This document shows positions 1 to 6,811 of a stretch of DNA of 9,887 nt, piece after piece. The stretch is taken from positions 1-9,887 of the forward strand of contig DAOWCC010000082.1 in assembly GCA_030639665.1 (NCBI GenBank). The letters run 5' to 3'. The stretch is from Elusimicrobiota bacterium. Its GTDB lineage: Bacteria; Elusimicrobiota; Elusimicrobia; Elusimicrobiales; UBA9959. Each line of letters starts with the position of its first letter. The first letter of the stretch is position 1. Position numbers and translations under genes: made by a program. The notes under the pieces were generated by a model that was not told the origin of the DNA, searched no databases, and saw only the letters and a list, made by a program, of their open reading frames with translations.

Positions 1-4
1 TATA

Positions 5-37
5 TTTCGTGCTTTCAGTCTTTCGTGCCTTCGTGGT
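5..37. repeat. Degenerate 8-9 bp direct repeats (TTTCGTGC-like)
   Basis: Four adjacent units read TTTCGTGC (5-12), TTTCAGTC (13-20), TTTCGTGCC (21-29) and TTCGTGGT (30-37). They lie in the non-coding leader of the methyltransferase gene. No function is evident. They could be the end of a dispersed intergenic repeat that starts before the window. Confidence 0.45.
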
Positions 38-92
38 AGTGTTTCATAAAGAGTTCCGCCGGAATGGCGGTTAATTTAAGGAGAGATGGTTT

Positions 93-860
93 ATGGCTAA
101 AAATTTGATTCCCGATGGGTCCGAGGTTTATTTTGACGGTAAGAATTATGATGCCGAAAATTTTACGATTAAAGATGATATTCCGTTTTATATTGAAATG
201 GCCAAAAAAGCCGGGGGGCCTGTTCTTGAAATAGCTTGCGGAACGGGAAGAATAACCATTCCCGCGGCCAAAGCCGGCGCGGATATAATGGGGCTTGATT
301 TTTCCGCGGCGCTGCTTGCTCACGCGGAAGAGAAAAGCAAAAAAGAAGATTTGAAAATAAAATGGGTAAAAGCCGATTGCCGGAATTTTAAACTGGGGCG
401 GAAATTTGACCTCATATATATGCCTTTTAATTCCATGCAGCATCTTCATGACAGAGTTTCAATTGAAAGAATGTTTTCTTGCGTTAAAAAGCATCTTTCT
501 AAAAAAGGGAAATTCATAGTTGATGTGTTTAATCCCAATCCTCACTTTCTTGACAGGGATAATAAGGAACTTTTTCCGGTAGGCTATTATAAAGATCCGC
601 ATACGGGCAAGGATATGCTGGTTAATGAGCAATATTTCTATGATAAGGCGAATCAGACCGCTAATATCGTATGGCATTATAAAAGAGGGAAAAAGCGTTT
701 GTTTTCCAAAAAGCTCAATATGCGCTGTTTTTTTCCAATGGAGTTTGACAGTTTATTCCATTATAACGGGTTTAAAGTCCTTTATAAATATGGCTCCTTT
801 AAGAAAACAAAATTTGATTCCAATAGCCGGCATCAAATAATTGTAAGCAAGGCATATTAA
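93..860 (+). CDS. Class I SAM-dependent methyltransferase, substrate unknown
   Basis: This 255-residue protein has a Rossmann-type SAM-binding domain. Motif I is LEIACGTGR at residues 45-53, an acidic residue that should contact the ribose follows at D69 (GLDFS), D95 is in KADCRNF, and the motif IV region is FDLIYMPFNSMQHL at about 105-118. The C-terminal part (about 145-255) is beta-rich and ends in a strand pattern (HQIIVSKAY) seen in small-molecule N-methyltransferases of the TylM1/DesVI type. The acceptor substrate cannot be read from the sequence. The ATG at 93 is supported by a strong Shine-Dalgarno AAGGAG at 78-83. The protein is soluble, with no signal peptide. It precedes the rpsF operon by about 100 bases and is probably a separate unit, since that gap contains a promoter-like sequence. 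The fold is confident; the exact role is unknown. Confidence 0.9.
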   Translation: MAKNLIPDGSEVYFDGKNYDAENFTIKDDIPFYIEMAKKAGGPVLEIACGTGRITIPAAKAGADIMGLDFSAALLAHAEEKSKKEDLKIKWVKADCRNFKLGRKFDLIYMPFNSMQHLHDRVSIERMFSCVKKHLSKKGKFIVDVFNPNPHFLDRDNKELFPVGYYKDPHTGKDMLVNEQYFYDKANQTANIVWHYKRGKKRLFSKKLNMRCFFPMEFDSLFHYNGFKVLYKYGSFKKTKFDSNSRHQIIVSKAY

Positions 861-919
861 GGAATAACTGGAAAGGTCTTGATTTCAGGCCTCTTGATTG
901 AGCTTTTGGCGTATTTTTA

Positions 920-949
920 TTGAAAGAGGGGCTTGAAATTTGCTATTCT
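920..949 (+). promoter_or_regulatory. Candidate sigma70 promoter for the rpsF operon
   Basis: TTGAAA at 920-925 can serve as a -35 box. An 18-base spacer leads to an extended -10, TGCTATTCT, at 941-949 (hexamer TATTCT, 4 of 6 consensus). The expected start of transcription is near A956, only about 3 bases before the rpsF ATG at 959. An alternative pairing is TTGAAA 933-938 with TACTAT 955-960 (16-base spacer), but it would start transcription downstream of the ATG. Inferred from sequence only. Confidence 0.45.
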
Positions 950-958
950 TACTCTACT

Positions 959-1264
959 ATGAATACTTACGAACTTATAATAATACTCAATCCTCAGATA
1001 TCTGATACTGAAGTCGGCGAATTTATAGAGAAAACCAAAAAACTTGTCATAGATGAAAAAGGCGAAGTTATTTCTGAAGACAAGCTTGGCAGAAGAAAGT
1101 TATCCCACGCCATAAACAAAAGCCGGGATGGTTTTTATGTCTTTTTCAAAATGAAAGCCGAGGCGGATACGCTTAAAAATATTAAGCGTCATTTAAAGCT
1201 GCAGGAAACAGTTCTGAGAACTATGTTTTTTAAAACCGGCAAAGTATTGGCTTTAAAGAAATAA
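959..1264 (+). CDS. rpsF: Small-subunit ribosomal protein bS6
   Basis: This 101-residue protein starts MNTYELIIIL, the first beta strand of the ferredoxin-like bS6 fold. It continues with GRRKLSHAINKSRDGFYVFF and a second repeat ending in LRTMFF, all typical of the family. bS6 binds 16S rRNA in the platform as a heterodimer with bS18, which is encoded two genes downstream. The frame is open from a TTG at 920, but the extra residues MKEGLEICYSYST are not like bS6, so the ATG at 959 is preferred. No Shine-Dalgarno precedes that ATG: the 14 bases before it are pyrimidine-rich. Together with the promoter-like sequence ending at 949 this suggests a leaderless message. It is the first gene of the rpsF-ssb-rpsR-rplI-dnaB block. 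Confidence 0.95.
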   Translation: MNTYELIIILNPQISDTEVGEFIEKTKKLVIDEKGEVISEDKLGRRKLSHAINKSRDGFYVFFKMKAEADTLKNIKRHLKLQETVLRTMFFKTGKVLALKK

Positions 1265-1328
1265 TTGCTGAAAAATCTCCCTGTGGTTTCTTAAATATGG
1301 AAACAAAACATGGGTTGAAGGATAATTT

Positions 1329-1772
1329 ATGAATATAAGAATTCCGGAGCAGAATTATGTTTTGCTTACAGGCAGACTCACCAGAGATCCCGATTTGCGT
1401 TATACGGGAAAAGGTATGCCGGTTTGCTCTTTCGATATAGCTGTCAATAAAAACTATAAAGACAAGGCCACCGGAGAGTGGAAAGAGAAAGCGACTTTTG
1501 TGGGTATTGTTGCCTGGGGTCCGATGGGTGAGAGATCGGGCGAGAAACTTAAGAAAGGCAGTCCCGTGCATGTGGAGGGAAGCTTGGAAAGTTCCGAGTA
1601 TACCGATAGAGAAGGAAATAAAAGAAAAGTTCTTAAAATAAACGCTAAAAGAATACAATTTCTCGCTGTTGCTTCAAAGGATGATTCCCCCGCGGGAAAT
1701 GGAAGCGAAGTAGGGGCCGCGGCAAGTGAAAAAACATCTGATGATTCAGGAATAGATGAGGTTCCTTTTTAA
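1329..1772 (+). CDS. ssb: Single-stranded DNA-binding protein
   Basis: A 147-residue SSB. Residues 5-112 form the OB fold, with NYVLLTGRLTRDPDLRYT at the start and ATFVGIVAWGPMGE and VHVEGSLESSEY in the core. A low-complexity Ala/Ser/Gly/Asp linker follows. The acidic C-terminal tip DDSGIDEVPF is the conserved docking peptide for replication and repair proteins. The protein coats single-stranded DNA at forks and during recombination and should work with DnaB and RadA encoded in the same window. Start ATG 1329 has GAAGGA at 1317-1322. It sits between rpsF and rpsR, the usual bacterial position for the main housekeeping SSB. A short inverted repeat (GTTTC 1286-1290, GAAAC 1300-1304) lies in the gap before it; it is too weak to call a terminator. 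Confidence 0.97.
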   Translation: MNIRIPEQNYVLLTGRLTRDPDLRYTGKGMPVCSFDIAVNKNYKDKATGEWKEKATFVGIVAWGPMGERSGEKLKKGSPVHVEGSLESSEYTDREGNKRKVLKINAKRIQFLAVASKDDSPAGNGSEVGAAASEKTSDDSGIDEVPF

Positions 1773-1799
1773 GATTTTTAATATTACGGAGAGCATAAT

Positions 1800-2102
1800 A
1801 TGAACGAAACAAACAGACCATCAAGACCGGGAACAAGACCCCCCGCCCGCGGCGGCAGCGGCGACGCAAAAAGGCGTTTTCGCGGAAAAAGATTTACTCC
1901 CAGAAGAAAAGTATGCAGACTTTGCGCTGACCATATAGATCATGTTGATTATAAGCAGCTGCAGATTGTTAAAACTTTTGTCGCTGATAGCGGCAAGATA
2001 CTTTCTCGGCGTATAACGGGCACATGCGCCAAACATCAAAGGCAGATTACAAGAGCGATTAAAGTAAATAGAAATCTTGCCATTTTACCCTACAGCGGTT
2101 AA
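1800..2102 (+). CDS. rpsR: Small-subunit ribosomal protein bS18, zinc-ribbon (C+) form
   Basis: A 100-residue bS18. Residues 1-36 are a basic, Arg/Pro/Gly-rich extension that is longer than in E. coli. The core includes KVCRLC, IDYKQLQIVKTFVADSGKIL, SRRITGTCAKHQRQITRAIK and the end LAILPYSG. Four potential zinc ligands are present, C39, C42, C76 and H79, in CxxC and CxxH pairs; the E. coli protein lacks the complete set. bS18 pairs with bS6 on the 30S platform. GGAG at 1788-1791 supports the ATG at 1800. The gap to ssb is 27 bases, so the two are co-transcribed. Confidence 0.96.
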   Translation: MNETNRPSRPGTRPPARGGSGDAKRRFRGKRFTPRRKVCRLCADHIDHVDYKQLQIVKTFVADSGKILSRRITGTCAKHQRQITRAIKVNRNLAILPYSG

Positions 2103-2108
2103 TTTATT

Positions 2109-2143
2109 CGTAAACATAAACCGGTTTGCGGTAAAAGTTTACG
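2109..2143. promoter_or_regulatory. Inverted repeat with nested palindrome between rpsR and rplI
   Basis: CGTAAAC (2109-2115) is exactly complementary to GTTTACG (2137-2143), separated by 21 bases. Inside lies the perfect 10-base palindrome AAACCGGTTT (2118-2127), and an alternative small hairpin ACCG/CGGT (2120-2123 with 2129-2132). No T tract follows, so it is not a standard terminator. It may be an operator, an RNA regulatory hairpin or a processing site. Structure is seen; function is inferred. Confidence 0.4.
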
Positions 2144-2183
2144 CTGATATTAACAAGCGTCATTAATTATAACAGGAGTTTTT

Positions 2184-2633
2184 ATGAAAGTAATTCTTAA
2201 AAAAGATATTCCAAGTCTCGGTAAAGCGGGAGAAATCAAAACTATAAAAGACGGCTATGGCCGAAATTATCTGGTTCCCAAAGGATTTGTTGAAATCGCC
2301 ACGGAAGGGGTTGTTCGTTCCTGGAAATTAAGCGCGGAAAAAAGAAAAAAAAGAATAGAGCAGGAAAATGAGGCGTTAAATAAAGTAGCCGAAAAAATTT
2401 CAGCCATTACGCTTTCTTTTTCAAGGCCTGTTTCTGAAGATGAAACTATCTTTGGTTCCGTGGCAAAAAGCGATATCGTTAAGAGTTTAAAGGCCGCCGG
2501 CATAGAGATTCATAAGGATATGGTGAATTTGGACGCGTCCATAAAGGCTTTAGGTAATTCCGAGGTTGAGATAGTTCTCAAATCCGGTATTGCCGCCAAA
2601 GTTAAAATTGTAGTAACCGCACACAATAAATAA
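2184..2633 (+). CDS. rplI: Large-subunit ribosomal protein bL9
   Basis: A 149-residue protein, the normal family length. The N-terminal domain is almost canonical: MKVILKKDIPSLGKAGE, then VKDGYGRNYLVP-type sequence (here IKDGYGRNYLVPKG) with the conserved glycines and aromatic that contact 23S rRNA. A long Lys/Glu-rich helix (about 50-75) connects to the C-terminal domain, which contains the family-typical TIFGSVAKSDIVKSL. bL9 binds at the base of the L1 stalk and helps maintain reading frame. AGGAG at 2174-2178, five bases before the ATG, fixes the start. An 81-base gap with an inverted repeat separates it from rpsR; dnaB follows after 16 bases. Confidence 0.97.
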   Translation: MKVILKKDIPSLGKAGEIKTIKDGYGRNYLVPKGFVEIATEGVVRSWKLSAEKRKKRIEQENEALNKVAEKISAITLSFSRPVSEDETIFGSVAKSDIVKSLKAAGIEIHKDMVNLDASIKALGNSEVEIVLKSGIAAKVKIVVTAHNK

Positions 2634-2649
2634 ATTTTAGGGGAATTTT

Positions 2650-4032
2650 ATGAGCCATATGAAAGTCCCTCCGCATTCAACCGAAGCCGAAATGGCGGTT
2701 TTGGGAGCTATGCTTATAGACAAAGACTCTATAGTCATGTCTTCGGAAATTCTTCAACCGAAGGATTTTTACAGCGAAATAAATAAGAAAATATTTGACG
2801 CCATAGGCGAGTTATTCGGTAAGAATAAGCCTGTGGATATTGTCACATTGATAGAGGAATTAAAAAAACAAAATAAGCTTGAAGACCTTGGCGGTGAAAA
2901 ATATCTGGCCGATTTGATGGAAAAGGTCTCAACGCCCGCTCATACCCGCAATTACGCCAAAATAGTAAAAGAAAAAGCCCTTTTAAGGGAGCTTATAAAT
3001 GTCTCCGCTTCCGTTATTGAAAAATCATTTTCAAATCAGGAACCGGTTGAGAATATTTTGGATTATGCGCAAGCCCAGATGATACAAGTCGCGCATAAAA
3101 CCACCGATCACGGATTTTCCTCAGCCGCGGATATATCACAGGATGTTTTAGAGCGTATTGAAAAAGCTTCTCTTAATCCCGGAGCCGCGATGGGCGTTCC
3201 AACCGGTTTTAAGTGGTATGATGAGATGACCGGCGGTTTTCAAAAATCCGAGCTTTCAATTTTAGCCGCTAGGCCCAGCCAAGGTAAAACGGCAATGGCT
3301 TTAAATATCGCCTATCACGCGGCTGTCAAAAGTAAAAAGAAAACCACCATTGCGTTTTTTTCCCTGGAAATGGACCAGAATTCTCTTTTTGAGAGAATGA
3401 TTTGCAGTTCAGCCGGGGCTGATGTGGCAAAAGTTCGAAGAGGCAATTTTCCCAGAGAAGATTTTCCAACTTTAACCGCCGCTATAAGCGAAATGGGGCA
3501 GTCTTCAATATGGATAGACGACTCCTCCAATCTTGATATTCTGGATATAAGAAACAGAACCAGAAAATTAGCCAATCAACTTAAAAATAAAGGCGAGGAA
3601 CTGGGCTTGGTTGTCATAGATTATCTGCAACTTATAAAAGGGACGGGACAGCGTGAAAGCAGGCAGCAGGAAGTTTCTGAAATATCAAGATTGCTTAAAG
3701 ATCTTGCTAAAAGTCTTAAGGTTCCGGTTCTGGCCTTGTCGCAGTTAAATAGAAAAAGTGAAGATAAAGGCAGGGAAGGCGGACGGCCTCAATTAGCGGA
3801 TTTAAGGGAATCGGGTTCTTTGGAACAAGATGCCGATGTGGTGGCTCTTATATGGCGGCCCGAATTTTATAATGAAGATAAGTCGATTGCGGCCAAAACG
3901 GTGCTAATCATTGCTAAACAGAGAAACGGTCCGGTCGGAACGGTTAATTTGAATTTTATTGAAAAATCCACAAAGTTTGTTAATCCCGCTCCTGAAGGAA
4001 TGCAACCTATTGAAGATGAGATAGCGCTATAG
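2650..4032 (+). CDS. dnaB: Replicative DNA helicase DnaB
   Basis: A 460-residue hexameric 5'-3' helicase that unwinds DNA at the fork and contacts primase. The N-terminal collar domain starts with VPPHSTEAEMAVLGAMLID. The RecA-like domain has Walker A ARPSQGKT (207-214, K213), Walker B LVVIDYLQL (D324), the ALSQLNR segment, and LRESGSLEQDADVV. The conserved AKQRNGPVGT near the C-terminus holds the basic residues that reach the neighbouring ATP site. Length matches intein-free DnaB and the domain is uninterrupted. AGGGGA at 2639-2644 supports ATG 2650; a second Met at residue 4 is less well placed. It follows rplI by 16 bases, the classical arrangement, and alr begins 16 bases after its stop. 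Confidence 0.97.
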   Translation: MSHMKVPPHSTEAEMAVLGAMLIDKDSIVMSSEILQPKDFYSEINKKIFDAIGELFGKNKPVDIVTLIEELKKQNKLEDLGGEKYLADLMEKVSTPAHTRNYAKIVKEKALLRELINVSASVIEKSFSNQEPVENILDYAQAQMIQVAHKTTDHGFSSAADISQDVLERIEKASLNPGAAMGVPTGFKWYDEMTGGFQKSELSILAARPSQGKTAMALNIAYHAAVKSKKKTTIAFFSLEMDQNSLFERMICSSAGADVAKVRRGNFPREDFPTLTAAISEMGQSSIWIDDSSNLDILDIRNRTRKLANQLKNKGEELGLVVIDYLQLIKGTGQRESRQQEVSEISRLLKDLAKSLKVPVLALSQLNRKSEDKGREGGRPQLADLRESGSLEQDADVVALIWRPEFYNEDKSIAAKTVLIIAKQRNGPVGTVNLNFIEKSTKFVNPAPEGMQPIEDEIAL

Positions 4033-4048
4033 CGTTGTAATCTTTATT

Positions 4049-5155
4049 ATGGCTGATACGAAAATTCTAAGACCTACATGGGCGCAAATAAATCTTTCCG
4101 CGCTTAAAAATAATATATTAAAAATTAAGGAAATAGTCGGTCCTCAAAGTGAATTGCTTTTGGTTATTAAAGCCAATGCTTACGGCCATGGCGTTTTGCC
4201 CATTGCGCGCTTTATTGAAAAAGAAAAGTTGGTATGGGGTTATGGCGTGTCTTCTGTTGAAGAAGGTATTGTTTTAAGAAAAGAGGGGATATCTTCGCCC
4301 ATTTTAATATTGGGAAGTTTGTTTCCTTTTGAAAGTTTTATTGAGGCGATAAATCATGATTTGACGGTAACCATTTCAAGTATGGACGCGGCCGCTCAGA
4401 TTGTGAAGGCTTCTGAAAGTTTGGGAAAAAAAGCCATATGCCATATTAAACTTGAGACGGGCATGGGACGAATCGGAGCGAGAAGACCGGCGGCGGTTGA
4501 AATTCTTAAAAAATTACTTTCATCTTCAGATGTTTCCGTCGGAGGCGTATATACGCATCTTTCAAGCAGTGATACGGATATGGCTTTCACTAATCTTCAA
4601 CTTTCCTATTTTAATGAAACGCTTAAGGATTTTGCGCGATATAAAACCAAGGATATTATCAGGCATACGGCTAATTCTTATGCCGCGATAAATATTCCTT
4701 CAAGCAGATTTGATATGGTCAGATCGGGCTATGCCTGTTATGGTCTTATGGACGGTTTTGAGCCCGTTTTGTCGCTTAAGACAAGAATAGTATTTCTCAA
4801 GAATGTGAGAGAAGGCTCTTTTATCAGTTATAATAAAACTTTTAAATGTGTCGGGCCGATGAAAATAGCGACTCTTCCCATAGGTTATGCCGACGGTTAT
4901 TTTAGAAAATATTCAAACAACGGAGATGTTCTAATAAAGGGGAAAAGGTGCGCTGTTCTCGGCGCCGTTACAATGGATATGATAATGGTTGATGTTTCCG
5001 ATATCGAAAATGTTTTAATAGGAGATGAGGCGGTGATTATAGGCGGTCAAGGAACGGAGCGCATAAGCGCGGGTGAATTGGCGCGAAAAGCAGGAACTTC
5101 TTCCTATGAAATTGTTACGCTTATCAGCGCGAGAGTGCCCAGGGTATATGAATAG
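4049..5155 (+). CDS. alr: Alanine racemase (PLP-dependent)
   Basis: A 368-residue fold-type III PLP enzyme that interconverts L- and D-alanine and supplies D-Ala for peptidoglycan. The PLP lysine is K41 in VIKANAYGHG. The catalytic tyrosine of the second domain is Y261 in ISYNKTF. Other family blocks are present: ETGMGRIGAR, RHTANSYAA, MVRSGYACYGL (Ser where many homologues have Pro), LPIGYADGY, VTMDMIMVDVSD and the C-terminal YEIVTLISARVPRVY. Both active-site bases are therefore intact. No Shine-Dalgarno is visible before ATG 4049, and dnaB ends 16 bases upstream, so initiation by coupling is likely. Its TAG stop lies at the first unit of an 8-bp tandem repeat. Only one alr is visible, so whether it is the sole racemase cannot be said. 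Confidence 0.96.
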   Translation: MADTKILRPTWAQINLSALKNNILKIKEIVGPQSELLLVIKANAYGHGVLPIARFIEKEKLVWGYGVSSVEEGIVLRKEGISSPILILGSLFPFESFIEAINHDLTVTISSMDAAAQIVKASESLGKKAICHIKLETGMGRIGARRPAAVEILKKLLSSSDVSVGGVYTHLSSSDTDMAFTNLQLSYFNETLKDFARYKTKDIIRHTANSYAAINIPSSRFDMVRSGYACYGLMDGFEPVLSLKTRIVFLKNVREGSFISYNKTFKCVGPMKIATLPIGYADGYFRKYSNNGDVLIKGKRCAVLGAVTMDMIMVDVSDIENVLIGDEAVIIGGQGTERISAGELARKAGTSSYEIVTLISARVPRVYE

Positions 5156-5180
5156 TAATTGAGTAATTAAGTAATTAAGT
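5154..5180. repeat. 8-bp tandem repeat AGTAATTR, three units plus a partial
   Basis: AGTAATTG (5154-5161), AGTAATTA (5162-5169), AGTAATTA (5170-5177) and a partial AGT (5178-5180). The first unit contains the last two bases of the alr TAG stop. The array supplies repeated TAA/TAG/TGA triplets in several frames. It looks like a replication-slippage microsatellite; no regulatory role is visible. Confidence 0.7.
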
Positions 5181-5212
5181 ATGGATTAAAGAATGTTTGG
5201 AATTTATTAATT

Positions 5213-6001
5213 ATGAGATATTTTTTTCAACAATTGGGCCATGGTTTTATTCCATTATTTAAGGCGACCGGAAAAGTCACTTTAATGGTGAAATCCGTTA
5301 TTGTATGGTTATTTAAATCTAAGCTTGAGTTTGAGGAAATTATTAAGCAGTCGGTCAGAATAGGTTCGGATTCTCTTATTGTGGTGTGTCTTATCAATTT
5401 TTTTACGGGTATGGTTCTCGCTCTTCAGACGGGATACAGTTCCAAGAGTTTATTTAATGAGCCTTTATATATAGGTACCATTGTGGGTTTTTCCATAGTA
5501 AAGGAGTTGGCTCCGGTGCTTACGGCCATTGTGGTGGCGGGCAGGGCCGGCGCCGCCGTTACGGCTGAAATAGGCACGATGAAAGTTACCGAACAGCTTG
5601 ACGCTTTGCATACTCTCGGCACAAATCCGGCCAGATATTTGCTTATACCGAGATATATAGCTTTTATTGTTACTCTTCCTCTTTTGACGGTATTCGCGGA
5701 TTTTTTAGGTATATCGGGCGGGTTTGTGGTGAGTCTCGTTAAACTTGGCGTTCCAAGCACGGTTTATTGGAATGATATTTTTACTTTCATGGATATTTCC
5801 AATTTTATGCACGGGTTTTTGAAGTCTATATTTTTTGCTTTTATTATCGCCACGGTTTCATTTCATAAAGGCCTTGGCACTAAGGGCGGAGCCGAGGGCG
5901 TAGGCAAGGCCACAACCGATTCGGTTGTGACCAGTATGGTTCTTATTTTGGTTTTTGATTATTTTATATCGGCGGCGTTCGTGTTTGTGGGAATAATATG
6001 A
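5213..6001 (+). CDS. mlaE: MlaE-family ABC transporter permease (lipid transport)
   Basis: A 262-residue inner-membrane permease of the MlaE/TGD1 family, which pairs with an MlaF-type ATPase and an MCE protein to move phospholipids between membranes. The diagnostic block is KELAPVLTAIVVAGRAGAA followed by VTAEIGTMKVTEQLDAL (about 97-132), including the EQ-x-DAL coupling segment expected to contact the ATPase. Hydrophobic segments lie at about 51-72, 86-110, 139-180, 200-222 and 237-262, preceded by an amphipathic N-terminal helix. The ribosome site is weak (GGA 5199-5201). The gap to alr is 57 bases and contains tandem repeats. The stop overlaps the mlaF start by four bases (ATGA), so the two are translationally coupled. 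A strong hairpin-forming palindrome lies within its last 100 bases. Confidence 0.93.
   Translation: MRYFFQQLGHGFIPLFKATGKVTLMVKSVIVWLFKSKLEFEEIIKQSVRIGSDSLIVVCLINFFTGMVLALQTGYSSKSLFNEPLYIGTIVGFSIVKELAPVLTAIVVAGRAGAAVTAEIGTMKVTEQLDALHTLGTNPARYLLIPRYIAFIVTLPLLTVFADFLGISGGFVVSLVKLGVPSTVYWNDIFTFMDISNFMHGFLKSIFFAFIIATVSFHKGLGTKGGAEGVGKATTDSVVTSMVLILVFDYFISAAFVFVGII
5911..5929. repeat. Intragenic 19-base palindrome in mlaE
   Basis: CACAACCGA (5911-5919) and TCGGTTGTG (5921-5929) are perfect inverted complements around a single T at 5920. In RNA this gives a 7-bp stem with a 5-base loop. It encodes residues about 234-239 (TTDSVV) of MlaE, 70 bases before the mlaF start. It may be chance, constrained by the conserved protein sequence. 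Confidence 0.6.
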
Positions 6002-6756
6002 TTGAAATTAAAAATTTAGTAAAAAAATATAATGATAAAATCATTCTTAACGGAATTAACGCGGATATTTCAGACGGTGAAATATTCAGCATTATGGGGC
6101 CTTCGGGCAGCGGGAAGAGCACATTTATAAAATGCCTTGTGAAACTTGTGTTTCCCGACAGCGGGCGGATTATTGTGGACGGAGAAGATGTTTTAGGTGG
6201 TAAAAATGAATTTGAATTGGCAAGGATGCGCAGGAATTTCGGTTATTTATTTCAAGACGGGGCCTTATTTGATTCTCTTAATGTTATGGAAAATGTTTGT
6301 TTCGGTTTGAGGTATTTGACGGATATAGAATCGTCAAAGTATGAGCGAATAGCCAAAGAGAAACTGTCTCTTGTGGGGCTTAAAGATATCCAATCATTGA
6401 GGGTTTCTGAACTTTCCGGCGGAATGAAAAAAAGAGTTGCACTGGCCAGAGCGATAGCGTCCGAGCCAAAGTATATTCTTTATGACGAGCCGACTACCGG
6501 TCTTGATCCCGTCAGTTCCGAGAAAATAAGCGAGCTTATTGTCAGCATGCAAGAAAAGCTTGATATTACATCCATAGTGGTTACACATGATTTGAAATTG
6601 GCTTTTACCATTTCAGACAGAATAGCTATGCTTCATGATGGAAAATTTGATTTAGCCGGCAGTCCCGGCGATTTAAAAAAATCGGAAGACCCTTTTGTGA
6701 AAAAGTTTATTAAGGATTCGATTTGTCACGATATGAAAGATGTAAAGAATAAATAG
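5998..6756 (+). CDS. mlaF: MlaF-family ABC transporter ATPase
   Basis: A 252-residue ABC ATPase with all motifs intact: Walker A GPSGSGKST (34-42, K40), Q-loop Q86 in the family-typical YLFQDGALFDSL, signature LSGGM (139-143) followed by KKRVALARA, Walker B YILYDEP with D163 and E164, D-loop GLDP, and switch histidine H197 in VVTHDL. The Q-loop sequence QxGALFDS is characteristic of MlaF rather than of other importers. It should dimerise under MlaE and power lipid movement. ATG 5998 overlaps the mlaE stop in ATGA and has a weak GGGA at 5989-5992. The MCE partner follows after an unusually long 143-base gap. No mlaB (STAS) gene is seen next to it. Confidence 0.94.
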   Translation: MIEIKNLVKKYNDKIILNGINADISDGEIFSIMGPSGSGKSTFIKCLVKLVFPDSGRIIVDGEDVLGGKNEFELARMRRNFGYLFQDGALFDSLNVMENVCFGLRYLTDIESSKYERIAKEKLSLVGLKDIQSLRVSELSGGMKKRVALARAIASEPKYILYDEPTTGLDPVSSEKISELIVSMQEKLDITSIVVTHDLKLAFTISDRIAMLHDGKFDLAGSPGDLKKSEDPFVKKFIKDSICHDMKDVKNK

Positions 6757-6780
6757 TAAAAAAGCTGAATTTTTAACACA

Positions 6781-6795
6781 TATAATTTATATAAT
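6781..6795 (+). promoter_or_regulatory. Two perfect TATAAT boxes upstream of mlaD
   Basis: TATAAT occurs at 6781-6786 and again at 6790-6795, in a stretch (6757-6810) with only 8 G/C in 54 bases. No convincing -35 lies at the right distance (TGAATT at 6766-6771 is 18 bases from the second box but matches poorly). It could be an internal promoter for mlaD, or simply AT-rich spacer. Confidence 0.25.
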
Positions 6796-6811
6796 TTGAA
6801 GTTGTAATTAA

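Noticed and set aside
15..449. 144-codon open frame on the - strand
   Set aside because: It lies over the methyltransferase, whose motifs and ribosome site are clear. The antisense product is low-complexity with no recognisable domain.
920..958. TTG start that would add 13 residues to bS6
   Set aside because: The family starts at a short Met followed by the YE(L/I) strand, matching ATG 959. The added residues are unlike bS6, and the DNA there looks like a promoter.
861..958. Possible terminator or S6:S18 leader RNA upstream of rpsF
   Set aside because: Only a 5-bp stem with one G-U pair (AGGTC/GGCCT, 884-902 region) is seen, without a following T run, and no recognisable leader fold.
1286..1304. 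Hairpin GTTTC/GAAAC between rpsF and ssb as a terminator
   Set aside because: Five A/T-rich pairs and no T tract; a terminator inside this conserved operon would be unexpected.
1230..1658. 142-codon open frame on the - strand over ssb
   Set aside because: It overlaps rpsF and ssb, both certain genes; no motif or ribosome site supports it.
2650..4032. Intein in DnaB
   Set aside because: DnaB is a frequent intein host, but the 460-residue length and unbroken Walker A to C-terminal motifs leave no room for one.
4452..4691. 79-codon + strand frame within alr
   Set aside because: It is an out-of-frame shadow inside the racemase, which is intact across the region.
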